A DNA stretch of 64,000 nt. Origin: an uncultured Algibacter sp. GTDB taxonomy: Bacteria > Bacteroidota > Bacteroidia > Flavobacteriales > Flavobacteriaceae. Under the pieces are notes generated by a model. That model worked only from the letters and a program-made list of their open reading frames with translations. It did not search any database and was not told the DNA's origin. The stretch covers positions 124,001 to 188,000 of the forward strand of contig CANMZT010000003.1 of assembly GCA_947502405.1 (NCBI GenBank), read 5' to 3'. Position 1 is the stretch's first letter; every line of letters begins with the position of its first letter. Below, one piece after another: positions 9,417 through 19,500 of the stretch. Made by a program: the position numbers and the translations under genes.

Positions 9417-10328
9417 TTAGAACTTTAAGTTTTCATGCTTATTCCAAAGCCCCCAATAGGCTCCAACGTCACCTTCATCACCAGTTTTCCATGACTCATC
9501 AAAAGATGAAAAATAGAAAATTGGGATATTGTTAGCTTCTGTCCAACCAATGGTATCAATAAAGTATTTCATAGCGGCCTCACTAGAAGCAATTGCTCCA
9601 TCTAAACCACCCCCTTGACTTGGCCATCCAGTTTCTGTTATAATGATTGGTTTTCCTTGTGCAGCATCAACGACAGAACCATACATAGCCTGCATGTGTC
9701 CTAACGCATATTCAATTGGGCAACCTTCCCAATAAGGATATAAATTTGCCAATATAACATCAGTACTTTCAACTAAAATAGGATGCCTTGAAAACTCATA
9801 ATAAGCATCTACATAACCCACAGGAATATCTAATCCTACCAAAGCTTCTTTAACTCGATTGATGTAACCTACTAATTCATTTAAAGTCAAATCATTTCTA
9901 TATAAAACCTCATTACCTACAGCAGCAACATCAACATGACCTGCCTTAGCTAGTGCTATTAAACCTTCTATTTCTCTTTCATTATCATCCTTATCATCGC
10001 TAAGCCATGCACCAACCAAAGTTTTAAGACCATGCTTTTTTGCTGCAATTGGTACATACTCATTACCTTCTATACAGGAAAATGACCGAATAGCTCCAAC
10101 ATGTGGTTTCAATATACTAACGCGTTGCTCCACCTGTTCCATACTTATATCATCTCCGGGAGATTGTCCGTCTTTGTACATGCTAAAGCATATACCATGA
10201 AAGCCATTTTGTATAGTTTTATGCCATAAGGCTTTTAATTCTTCCAATGAATAATCTGAAAGATTAATTCCTTGGGTTGCTATTTGACTATAACTGGATT
10301 TATAATATGATTCTTCTCTATAAGACAT
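9417..10328 (-). CDS. GH17 family glycosidase, cytosolic (beta-1,3-glucan-active)
   Basis: The 303-residue single-domain GH17 protein has no signal peptide and is predicted to be cytosolic. Catalytic glutamates are visible at Glu140 (AAVGNEV) and Glu232 (ITETGWPS), so the active site appears intact. It is the paralogue of the 6986-7927 protein, differing mainly at the N-terminus and ending ten or so residues earlier (WGLWNKHENLKF). It lies between a 210-residue membrane protein (61 bp upstream) and a GPH symporter (44 bp downstream). The repeated order symporter then cytosolic GH17 suggests duplication of a transport-plus-cleavage unit. Activity on laminari-oligosaccharides is inferred from family and context; a transglycosylase role is an alternative. 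Confidence 0.9.
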   Translation of the reverse strand: MSYREESYYKSSYSQIATQGINLSDYSLEELKALWHKTIQNGFHGICFSMYKDGQSPGDDISMEQVEQRVSILKPHVGAIRSFSCIEGNEYVPIAAKKHGLKTLVGAWLSDDKDDNEREIEGLIALAKAGHVDVAAVGNEVLYRNDLTLNELVGYINRVKEALVGLDIPVGYVDAYYEFSRHPILVESTDVILANLYPYWEGCPIEYALGHMQAMYGSVVDAAQGKPIIITETGWPSQGGGLDGAIASSEAAMKYFIDTIGWTEANNIPIFYFSSFDESWKTGDEGDVGAYWGLWNKHENLKF

Positions 10329-10388
10329 TTTTCTTTTAATTTTAATTCTCCGTTAAAGGATAACTCATATTTTTTAGAATAGGTTTGA

Positions 10389-11021
10389 TTAAAATACCCC
10401 TCTACAATTCTTTCTAGTGTATACTTTTATTTTGTCTACTTGTTTTGCTCCAGTTGGTATTTCTTCTAGTTTTAATCCTGGATAATCATCAGCTTGCTTC
10501 CATTGCTCTATTGTAGAAGAGAAAAATGATGATGCGTCTGAATTAGCCTCGTAAACAATTAAATCATAGACTTCTCCTAAATCTCCACCAAAACGAACTA
10601 CAACCTGCCATTCCCCATCTCTTTTATAAGAGGTATTTGTATGATCTGACTGAGGGTAATAACGATCATCCGAAGGACGAACCAATACCCAAATATCATT
10701 CGTGTTTGATTCTGGATAAACGCCCATAGTTAAAATCCTGCAATCAACAGAATCTTTATCTATTGGAGAAATCACCTTAGTGGCTTTAACTTCACCTTTA
10801 ACTTTTAATTTGTTTCCAATTGAAACTTGCTCAATTTGACTGTTATATTTAACTAAATCTGACGAATAGCTGGCATAAATCATCATTAAAACACCTATAA
10901 TTCCAGCTGGTATTCCAAGCTTAGTACTAATAAACCTAGTACCCGAGTTCTTTTTTATACTGCTTAGGATTGCAATTAATATAAGTACAAGCCCTACTAT
11001 GATTAATATTTTTGTTGACAT
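10389..11021 (-). CDS. Uncharacterised membrane protein of the PUL operon
   Basis: The product (210 residues) is not recognised. Residues 4-21 (ILIIVGLVLILIAILSSI) and about 38-50 (AGIIGVLMMIYASYS) are two hydrophobic segments, predicting two membrane passes or a signal anchor plus one helix. The remaining ~150 residues are soluble, beta-rich and polar, with no Cys cluster, lipobox or known catalytic motif. The gene sits inside the operon between the first GPH symporter (40 bp upstream) and a cytosolic GH17 gene. An accessory role with the transporter or in the envelope is possible only by position. The second symporter/GH17 unit has no copy of it, so it is not essential to that arrangement. 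Confidence 0.75.
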   Translation of the reverse strand: MSTKILIIVGLVLILIAILSSIKKNSGTRFISTKLGIPAGIIGVLMMIYASYSSDLVKYNSQIEQVSIGNKLKVKGEVKATKVISPIDKDSVDCRILTMGVYPESNTNDIWVLVRPSDDRYYPQSDHTNTSYKRDGEWQVVVRFGGDLGEVYDLIVYEANSDASSFFSSTIEQWKQADDYPGLKLEEIPTGAKQVDKIKVYTRKNCRGVF

Positions 11022-11060
11022 TCTATTTTGGTTTATTTTTTATTAATTAACCGTTCGCAA

Positions 11061-12491
11061 TCATATCACGCCTCTACGCTCTTCTAATTGCTCCTTAATT
11101 TCCTTGGCTCTTTCTTCAGTCAAGTTATATTTCCACATCACCCATATTGCTAAACCAGCCGTTACAACAGGAATAACAATATCAGCTATTCTAAGTTGTG
11201 TTAATGTTTCTGCTGATTGGGTTACTGCGTTACCATCAAATCCAATAAGGCTTAATACAAGACCTCCTAACACTAAAGCTAAACCTTGACCAAGCTTTAC
11301 AACCCACCAGTATAATGCCCCAAAAGTTCCTTCTTTTCTAGGCATCCCGTTAACAAGTTCATCTAAATCACAAACATCTGCCGTCATACTCATCATCAAA
11401 GTAAAAAGACTTCCTAAACCGAATGACATTAAAGGAATTGGAATAAAAGATAGCCAAACATTATCTGGAGTAAAAGACCACCATTTTAAAAGATAACCAA
11501 CAATAGAAAGTGCTGTTGAAATAATAAAAGCTTTCTTTTTACCCCACTTAGTAGCCATTTTTGATACTATTGGAATCACTAAAAAAGCTGAAACTAGTGC
11601 TCCTACAGAACTGAACCACGCTGGCCATGTAGCTGTAGCTTCATAACTTCCATTAAATATGTAAAAAACGAAAATGAAAAAACTAAAAGATGCAACAATT
11701 TGATAACCATTAAAAACTAAAAATGTTGCTCCACATAATTTCATAAAAGGCTTATTTTTAACTGCCTCTCCAATACTTTTAAATAAGTCTTTTACATTAC
11801 TAAAGATGTTCTTTAATGTTAAAGGCTTCCTATCTCCCATATTTGCAGAATCTGTTCCCCTACAAAAAATAGCAGGTAAGAGTCCAAGTATTAAACATGC
11901 TACTCCAACATATATCGCCATTGTTCTAACACCTTCGGCTTGGTTTTCGAAAATATCTGGGTCTGCAATAATTACCCAAAACCACGGTACAATTACCCAT
12001 GCTATAAGACCTACAGTTTGCGAAAACGCCATGAGCCTTGTTCGTTCATTATAATCAGAAGTCATCTCATATCCTAAGCCTACTAAAGGTGTGGCAAACA
12101 TTGTATTTCCGATGAGGAATACCATAGACATGATTAGAAAGTACCAAAAATTATATTCTGATGAATTGTTCTCGTCAAGCTGCCAAAGCAAGACAAATGT
12201 AATGGCACTTAAAATACCTCCAATAAAAATGTATGGCCTCCTTCGACCCCATTTTGAACTTGTGTTATCAGATATGAATCCCATAATTGGGTCAGTTATC
12301 GCATCAAAAAACCTAGGTAATCCTCCTAAAAGACCTGCTAGAAATGGATCCATTCCAAATGCAGTTAGTAAAAAGAACATAAAGAAACCTAAAGCTCCTG
12401 GATAAAGATTTAAAACCAAATGGCCTGCTCCAAAAGCGGCTTTTTGGCCCAATGGTACTCTATCACTTGCGGGTGTTTTTACATTTGGCAT
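11061..12491 (-). CDS. GPH-family (MFS) sugar:cation symporter
   Basis: This 476-residue, twelve-helix-type transporter carries the GPH signature FDAITDPIMGFISDNTSSKWGRRR near residues 61-84 and the MSMTADVCDLDELVNG loop before the last helices. It is a clear paralogue of the 7937-9373 protein (same VPxGQKxAFG start, same GALYWWxVKxG segment) but diverged in the membrane segments, so the two may prefer different chain lengths or linkages. It follows the GH30 gene by 29 bp and is co-directional with all PUL genes. The inferred role is inner-membrane import of beta-glucan oligosaccharides released in the periplasm; the true substrate is unknown. Confidence 0.9.
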   Translation of the reverse strand: MPNVKTPASDRVPLGQKAAFGAGHLVLNLYPGALGFFMFFLLTAFGMDPFLAGLLGGLPRFFDAITDPIMGFISDNTSSKWGRRRPYIFIGGILSAITFVLLWQLDENNSSEYNFWYFLIMSMVFLIGNTMFATPLVGLGYEMTSDYNERTRLMAFSQTVGLIAWVIVPWFWVIIADPDIFENQAEGVRTMAIYVGVACLILGLLPAIFCRGTDSANMGDRKPLTLKNIFSNVKDLFKSIGEAVKNKPFMKLCGATFLVFNGYQIVASFSFFIFVFYIFNGSYEATATWPAWFSSVGALVSAFLVIPIVSKMATKWGKKKAFIISTALSIVGYLLKWWSFTPDNVWLSFIPIPLMSFGLGSLFTLMMSMTADVCDLDELVNGMPRKEGTFGALYWWVVKLGQGLALVLGGLVLSLIGFDGNAVTQSAETLTQLRIADIVIPVVTAGLAIWVMWKYNLTEERAKEIKEQLEERRGVI

Positions 12492-12520
12492 AATTTAATT
12501 TTTTAGTTAGTTAGTTTTGG

Positions 12521-14014
12521 TTATGCTTTTGGAATTACAATAGTTTGAATTGCTTGAGCATCTATTGAAAATTCTACATTCTCTTCATTAAGTGATAAGC
12601 TTATAGTTTTTGGGGTTTTTGTTTCATTAAAAAGTACAATAGCAAAAGAGCCGTCAGGGTTTTGTGCAGCAGTTGCCATTAATGTATCATCTGAATTTTC
12701 TAATTCTATAATTTTTGCTTCTGGCCTAATATATTTACTAAAGTGGGCCATAGTATGGTAAATAGGAGTGAAGTACACCTCATCTGTATTAGGATTAACT
12801 ATAATAGGGGCTATGCACCAATTTTTAAACCAATTCGGTCCACCTTTGGTGTCTAGTACCATATTCCAATCTACCCAACCATCTACCCAATTATTTAGGC
12901 ACCCAATAATATCTCTAGCATATCTATTTACCGGTGCATATTTTGGGTGTAGGTGTTTATCTTTTTCAGGTGCCCAATCCCAACCCCAATCGGTTGCTTC
13001 TTTCTTCCAGTACCATGCATCATCCTCCCAAACAGGTGTTTCTGCATCTACACAAGCTTCAGATTGAATTAAAAGCTTATTTGGTGCTTTGTGATGCGCA
13101 TACTGCAATTCTTCTGGGAACACTTCAAAAGTACTTGCATACCAATGAATGGCTGTACCGTCAAAATATTTTGATGTGTCTTCATTTTTAAATTGAGAGT
13201 CTACCCATTCTTTTAAATGCTCTCTGTTCTGATCATATCCTAATATTTTTAAATGACCTTTACCATCTGCTTCTAACTTTGGCCCTAAGTGGTTTTGGAC
13301 AAAATTGGTCATTTCATCAGGTGTATAATGCATACTCTCCCAATTATTACCGTTGCCTAAGGGTTCATTTTCTACTGTAAAACCCCAAATATCAATACCT
13401 TCAGCTTTGTACGCGTCTGCATATTTTGAAAAAAATAAGGCCCAAGTATCATAATATTTAGGTAGTAATTTACCTCCTACCCATTTGTTGTTATCTTTCA
13501 TCCAAGGTGCTGCCGTCCAAGGGGAGCCGAAAATTTTGAACCCATCAGTAGACGCTGCCATAGCCTCTTTTATAAATGGAATCAAATCGTCTTTATCTTC
13601 TTCAATAGTGAAATGCTCAAGGTTTTTATCGCCTTCAACAGGAGTGTATGAATAGTTTGAAACAGAGAAATCACAAGAATTCATGTGTGTTCTTGTTAGA
13701 GAATAATGAGCACCTTCTTTACTAAAATAGGCATCGATTATTTTTTTACGATTCTCTTTACTTAACTTATTTAATAAGTAGGCCGACGACTCTGTGAATG
13801 CACCACCAAATCCTGTAATAGTCTGAAATGTTTTTTCAGGGTTTAATTTAAGTACTACTTTATTTTCTGAATTTTGAAACTCTGTTATTCTAGACAGCTT
13901 ATTACCTGCTTCTGAAGTTTCGTAAACCTCAACTAGCAATGTTTTGTCCTCACTATTACAACTTATCATAAGCACAATTACTATTAAAAGTGATATGTTT
14001 TTTAATGCCCTCAT
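12521..14014 (-). CDS. GH30 family glycosidase lipoprotein (probable exo-beta-1,6-glucosidase/glucanase)
   Basis: The start chosen is the ATG at 14014 (MRALKNISLLIVIVLMISC), because it gives a proper lipoprotein signal with the lipobox Cys at residue 19 and avoids overlap with the upstream GH17 gene (stop at 14031). The 497-residue product is GH30-like: TGFGGAFTESSAYLL near residue 67, acid/base Glu217 in VENEPLG, nucleophile Glu319 in IQSEACV, and a C-terminal beta-sandwich (GSFAIVLFNET). In flavobacterial laminarin loci GH30 enzymes remove beta-1,6-linked glucose side chains; that function is inferred here from family and neighbours. As a lipoprotein it acts in the periplasm or at the outer membrane, while the phosphorylase works on debranched chains inside the cell. 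Confidence 0.9.
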   Translation of the reverse strand: MRALKNISLLIVIVLMISCNSEDKTLLVEVYETSEAGNKLSRITEFQNSENKVVLKLNPEKTFQTITGFGGAFTESSAYLLNKLSKENRKKIIDAYFSKEGAHYSLTRTHMNSCDFSVSNYSYTPVEGDKNLEHFTIEEDKDDLIPFIKEAMAASTDGFKIFGSPWTAAPWMKDNNKWVGGKLLPKYYDTWALFFSKYADAYKAEGIDIWGFTVENEPLGNGNNWESMHYTPDEMTNFVQNHLGPKLEADGKGHLKILGYDQNREHLKEWVDSQFKNEDTSKYFDGTAIHWYASTFEVFPEELQYAHHKAPNKLLIQSEACVDAETPVWEDDAWYWKKEATDWGWDWAPEKDKHLHPKYAPVNRYARDIIGCLNNWVDGWVDWNMVLDTKGGPNWFKNWCIAPIIVNPNTDEVYFTPIYHTMAHFSKYIRPEAKIIELENSDDTLMATAAQNPDGSFAIVLFNETKTPKTISLSLNEENVEFSIDAQAIQTIVIPKA

Positions 14015-14030
14015 CTCAATCAGTTCTCTA

Positions 14031-15320
14031 TTAGTGGTTGTTTTGACTTGCATGCCACGCTTCAGGTGTTGGAGGAACTTCCACATCCTTCATCAGGGCT
14101 TCTTTATCGCCACCATACGTTTTTGTTATTGGATTGCCGTTTCTTGTTAGACCTTCAAACGTCCCTTTGTCCACTTCATCCCAAAGCACATATTTTGCTT
14201 TTCCATCAACAGTAAATAGTCCAAAATGCTTTTCTGAATTTCCTGGATTATCACCACCTTTCCAAGGCTCATCAAATCCTTCAAAATAAAAACATGACAT
14301 TCCTGCTTCATTTGTCCAATCTCTCATATGCTGATAATACAATGCTTCTTTATACTCATCACACGCTTTAGAACCATTAGTACCATAATGCCCAGAAGAA
14401 AAACTTGCCCAACCTGTTTCTCCAATATGTATAGGTTTATCAATACCAAGACTTTGCATATATTTTTTTACATTACTGGTTTGTGTCATGGCATATTCCT
14501 TAGCCCTTAACATGGAAATTTCTATTTTTTCCATATCTGTTTTACCTTCAAGTCCTTCTTGATTTAACCAAAACTCTGGTTGGTAATGTGTATCATGCAT
14601 AGGGTAGGTGTGGACAGATAAAAAATCTACAGCTTTAATTAGATTATTTAAATCTTCTACATGGTATTCTTCTCCACCGCCACCCCAAGAGGCAAAATTA
14701 TCTGAACTGGTTACCCATAAATCTTTGGGAAGCTTTCCTTCTTTTTTTAAGTCTTGAAGATGTTTTACCCATTTTAAGATAATCCAAGGTTCCACATAAT
14801 AGGTAGTCGCCCATTTCACCATAGCTTCGTTGCCTACGGCAATGGCTTTTACGATATCAGGATATTTATTTGCCAAATGGGCTGTAACTAGAATTTGCGC
14901 TTCATTAGCTGCGCTCTCTTCGTTATGATTTGGCGCTCCATCTGTCCAAGCATTTTTACAGTCAATCCAAGCGCCTAACATGACGTACATTTCAAAACTT
15001 GAATCTTCTTCTTTTAACTCACTTATTGCTTTTAGCAGATTAATCGCTTGTGGTTTGTGTACTTTATAGGTGCGAAGTAATTTAATGTTTAAGGCCGCCA
15101 ATAACTTAAGGTCTTCTTTAAGTTGGTCTATTGTTGGCTCCTTACCATGATCCTCATACCTGTAGCCACCATAAGACATAGCCAAATAGTCTGGATTACC
15201 AAAAATATCCTTAGCAGTTAACTGCACTTTTTCTTCTGCCTGCTTTGTATCCTTTGTTTTGGAATTATTACAGGACCACATCATGCAAATTGAAAGTATC
15301 AGCAATAGTTTTTTCATCAT
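14031..15320 (-). CDS. GH17 family lipoprotein, envelope-located (beta-1,3-glucanase-like)
   Basis: The 429-residue protein starts MMKKLLLILSICMMWSC, giving a lipobox with Cys17. The GH17 barrel carries Glu165 in IAVGNEAM and Glu301 in HIGETGWAS as the expected catalytic pair, and the FYFEGFDEPWKGG segment near the end of the barrel. It is a longer form than the cytosolic GH17 proteins of the same operon and is paralogous to the 15325-16536 protein, which lies 4 bp upstream and lacks a signal. GH17 laminarinases of marine flavobacteria cut beta-1,3-glucan; the lipid anchor points to action at the outer membrane or in the periplasm. An endo- versus exo-mode cannot be judged from sequence. Confidence 0.9.
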   Translation of the reverse strand: MMKKLLLILSICMMWSCNNSKTKDTKQAEEKVQLTAKDIFGNPDYLAMSYGGYRYEDHGKEPTIDQLKEDLKLLAALNIKLLRTYKVHKPQAINLLKAISELKEEDSSFEMYVMLGAWIDCKNAWTDGAPNHNEESAANEAQILVTAHLANKYPDIVKAIAVGNEAMVKWATTYYVEPWIILKWVKHLQDLKKEGKLPKDLWVTSSDNFASWGGGGEEYHVEDLNNLIKAVDFLSVHTYPMHDTHYQPEFWLNQEGLEGKTDMEKIEISMLRAKEYAMTQTSNVKKYMQSLGIDKPIHIGETGWASFSSGHYGTNGSKACDEYKEALYYQHMRDWTNEAGMSCFYFEGFDEPWKGGDNPGNSEKHFGLFTVDGKAKYVLWDEVDKGTFEGLTRNGNPITKTYGGDKEALMKDVEVPPTPEAWHASQNNH

Positions 15321-15324
15321 TGAT

Positions 15325-16536
15325 TTATATTGTTATTTCTTCTCGTTTAGGAGGTACATGCACATCCTTTAGCAAATCTTCCTCTTTGCCATTATAGGTT
15401 TTTGTAATAGTTTTACCATCTCTAGTTAACCCATTAAAAGCACCTTTATCTACTAAGCCCCATATAGCGTATTTTGCCTGCCCTTTAAGGTTGATTAATC
15501 CAAAATGATTTTCAGATCCTAATGGGTTTGCGGCATCTTTCCACTGCTCATCAAAAGCTTCAAAATAAAAGCATGAAATTCTTTCTTTATTAGTCCATTC
15601 TCTAGTCAACTGATAATACTTTCCAGATTTGTATTCATCTGCAGCCTTAGATCCATCTGCACCATAATGTTCATTGGAAATAGTTGCCCAACCTGTTTCT
15701 CCGATATGTACAGGTTTGTTTATGCCCAAGCTTCTCATATAGTTAGCAACACTATCATATTGCTTTTGGGAAAACAATATGGCTCTTTGCATTGCCGAGT
15801 CTACTTTTTCTTTATCTGATAGTTCTAATTCTTCTTCAGAAACTAACCAAAAGGCAGGATTATAATGAGAGTTGTGCATAGGATAGGTATGCATTGATAT
15901 ATAATCTACTGCCCTGATTAGGTTATTTAAATCTTCGTTATGGTAATTAGGGTCTCCTCCCCAAGACGAAAAATCATCTGAACTTGTTATCCATAAATCT
16001 CCAGGTAATTCGCCTTTATGCTTTAAATCTTGTAAATAATTTACCCATTTTAAAATTACACGAGGACGCACAAAATAGCTCGTGGCCCAATTAACCATTG
16101 CTTCGTTACCAACAGCAATAATTTTAACAATATTTGGGTACTGTTTTGCTAAAGCTACTGCTCGCTCTATTTCACCTGCATTTTGTTCACTCTCTACCTC
16201 ATGATTTGGAACTTTATCTGTCCATGCGTTTAAGCAATCAATCCAAGCTCCCAGCATCACATACATTTCAAACGAGGAATCTTCATTCTTTAATTCACTA
16301 ATGGCTTTAAGTAAATTGGAAGCCTGTTGTAATTGTACGTTATAGGTTCGCAATATTTTAATACCCATAGCCGATAATAATTTCATATCATCCTTAAGCT
16401 CATTTATGGTGGGTTGGATATCTCTTGTTTTTTGACGATAACCGCCGTAGGAAATGGCTAAGTAATCAGGGTTTCCTAAAATATCGGCAGCACTTAATTG
16501 CTTTTCCGTATGTGTCTTTTTCTTAGATTCTAGCAT
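15325..16536 (-). CDS. GH17 family glycosidase without signal peptide (beta-1,3-glucan-active)
   Basis: The 403-residue GH17 protein has an intact catalytic pair, Glu145 (IAVGNEAM) and Glu280 (HIGETGWAT). The start is firm, since the codon just before the ATG at 16536 is an in-frame TAA, and the N-terminus MLESKKKTHTEKQLS is charged, so there is no signal peptide and the product should stay in the cytosol. Its body matches the lipoprotein paralogue at 14031-15320 from LGNPDYLAxSYGGYR onward. The pair looks like a tandem duplication in which one copy lost or gained the export signal. It lies 48 bp after the phosphorylase gene, which fits a joint cytosolic pathway for imported beta-1,3-oligoglucans. 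Confidence 0.88.
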   Translation of the reverse strand: MLESKKKTHTEKQLSAADILGNPDYLAISYGGYRQKTRDIQPTINELKDDMKLLSAMGIKILRTYNVQLQQASNLLKAISELKNEDSSFEMYVMLGAWIDCLNAWTDKVPNHEVESEQNAGEIERAVALAKQYPNIVKIIAVGNEAMVNWATSYFVRPRVILKWVNYLQDLKHKGELPGDLWITSSDDFSSWGGDPNYHNEDLNNLIRAVDYISMHTYPMHNSHYNPAFWLVSEEELELSDKEKVDSAMQRAILFSQKQYDSVANYMRSLGINKPVHIGETGWATISNEHYGADGSKAADEYKSGKYYQLTREWTNKERISCFYFEAFDEQWKDAANPLGSENHFGLINLKGQAKYAIWGLVDKGAFNGLTRDGKTITKTYNGKEEDLLKDVHVPPKREEITI

Positions 16537-16584
16537 TTATAAAAATATTGGTTGTAAATATTTTGACTTACTTGAATTTCATTT

Positions 16585-19500
16585 TTACTTCTTTATGGAT
16601 ACAATAATCATCTTAACCTCTCCATTTCTTTCAAAAAGTGATTTTGAAACAGATTCATCTAAAATAATATTGTTGTATTTAAGCTGTTTTCCATCATTAT
16701 AAACAACTTCCAAACCTTCTGCTTCTGATAATTTATAAATGATTGGAACTTGACAATATGTAAAACATAACGAGTCTTTATCAAGTGTAAGTTCTTGCTC
16801 TACTTTATTTACATCTATATAATTGAATGTTTTTGGAGTATTCAAAAACTCTTTTTCTTGAAGCATACTTGGTTTAAAAATAATTTTTCCCGCTTGAACA
16901 AATACACCTAATTCTCCAAACCTACTTAGTACATCTTCTTTTACCTGACCCGTCATTCCTGGCTGTTGAGCACCTTTAGTTGCTGGTGTATGCGAATAAG
17001 GGTCTGTTGGGAAAGCACCATATAATTCTGGCGACTTGTGCACCCCGATTCCTGCATTTATTTCATAATAATGATCGAAAAGTCGTCCAATTATTGCAGC
17101 ATCCTCGTTCTCGTTAACTGCTCTTAAACAATTTTCTTGAACCGCTAATAATAACTTAGAAACCATATGCCAATAAATAGACCCTAAACCTTCATAACCA
17201 AAAAATGTACCTGAGCGACCTGTAAAAGACTTATGATCAAAAATATCTTCAAAGGTTTGAAGCAAAAATGCTTCGTCTTTTTTAGCTAAAGATTTATAGT
17301 TTTCATCTAAATTAGATAAAGCTTCTTTTAAACTATTTGCGTTATTAAATGCGCCATTAAAATGATATCCTCCATTTACATCCTTCTCAACAACTTGTCT
17401 ATTGCCATCTGCAATAAGGCGTTTAAGTAGTTCTGAGTGCTCTACTTTACTTGCTGGAATATTGTTCTTTTTATCAAATCGAGGAAGTTCCTTGTTGGGG
17501 TACAAAATATAGCTATACTGGTCTTCTCTAAATAGCGCGCTACTTTTCAATCCATCTAATAAACTTAATGCTTGAGTAGGAGAGAGGTAGCCAGCACTTA
17601 AAGCTGCTACTTGACCTTCTAACATTTCAGATAGATATGAAATGGAAACCTCTGAGTAATTTTCAACCGTCATTAAATTATAAGCATGATACATATTATC
17701 ATCACGCTTATTGGCATTAATGCTATGTTCAAAATAAGATTTTGAAATCTCAATAAAGCTTGATATATCTGCTAAACTTAATTCTGTTTTGGAACTTGAA
17801 AATCCATATTTGTAAATTTTAGCTCTGTATTTACTTCCTGCGCCGCCCAGTCCATCGAGTACTGTTTTACGATCTTTATCAGAAATATTTCCTGATAAAA
17901 TATTTGCGTTACCTTGAAGTGTTTCAGAAACTTGATTGAAGAAATTTGCTAATTCTTCTGAAACTTTTACGGATTCAATATCCGATTTTGAAACAATACC
18001 TTCAAAGAAACTTAAGAACCTATAGATGTAGTATAGCGTTACCATAGATACACCATTACCCACCAAAGCATTATTTGCATCATTCCATTCTGGCCTTTGT
18101 GTATTTAACCAAATACCGCCTTCTGGAATAAAGTTTGAAATTTTTGAAAGTACGGTAGCCAATATTTTTTCAATAAAATTAACTCTATAAATATTTGCAT
18201 TTTGATCTAGTAACAAGGCACCGTCGGCACCTAATTGATCTCTACGTTTATGAATTGTTCTATCTAATTCATAGTTAAAATCAATGGTGTCTTTAGGGTT
18301 CTTGAGTGTATCCTCGTAACTTTTAATAATATAAGGTACATTAGCATATACGAATACATCTTGATTGAAGCGTTTCTCTAAAGCTCCGGGATAATGACCC
18401 TCAATAATTTCCAAGAATTTTAACAGGTAGATAATTTGATGATCGCCCCAGTAACCAATGTAAGACCAAGGATCGTGTTCTTCAATAACTTCCCAATCAA
18501 AACCACCTTTAGTTACTCGGTATGGATTATACCCTTCAAAAGTTGTGGCGTTTAAGAACTTATGAATCATGCCTTCTATATACTCAGGATAGGAATGCGC
18601 TAAAGCTTCCCAATTTTGGAAAATATCTCGCCAATTACCTTCATAATCTAAAATCTTTGAACCATCAACTTCACTTGTTGTGTTAATAGAAAATTTGTTC
18701 CAAGGTCTACTTGGATCACCATGTCTCCTACTAAATTTTAACGGTAAATATTCAAAACATAAACGTTGAAAATCTTTGTTGTTATGGTTTTCGGTAAGCT
18801 TTTGAATGTCTGCTAAACTAAATGTGTCGTTTAACCCATTTAAAACCGATTGCTTTTCTTTGAAAACATCTTTATTTGCGCCAATAATGTATTTTAAGAA
18901 ATCGGACTTCTCAATGGTATAACCATCGTCAAAAATACCACCACGCATGATGTTAAACAACGTGTTCGAGAAGTGCCTCATGTTAGTTAAAGGATCCTCT
19001 GTTTGTTGTAATCCGTCAGATGCAGCGGTTAAATCGATTAGATTCTTTGTTCCTAGATCAATATCATTTTGAACTAAGCTTTCTAAATCAGCTTCATTTT
19101 TAATTGTTTCCGAAATTTGAACTACATCTGTAATAGATTGATTCACATTAGTAACAAAACTCCAACTCTTAGAAGCTTCTTCAGCTAATTCCATTTTAGA
19201 AACAGTAAAATAGGCTCCTTTTTCTGCTTTGATATCTACTTCTTGGGATACCGCATTGCCTTTTCTAAAATTATCTAACTGCAATGAGGAAATTAAATAG
19301 GTTGGGGAGTCTAATCCAAAAGACCATACAACATTTGATTTTAAAGCTTCACTAGGTTCAGCCTTATCAACAATTACAGAACTTAAAGCATAGACACCTA
19401 AACCAACTTCTTCTTGTAACTCACTCTTTTTGTATGCATCAACTAAGTTGCTTCTTGAATTTTGCAAATCTGCTGAAACCGTTGCAGGCAAAATATTCTG

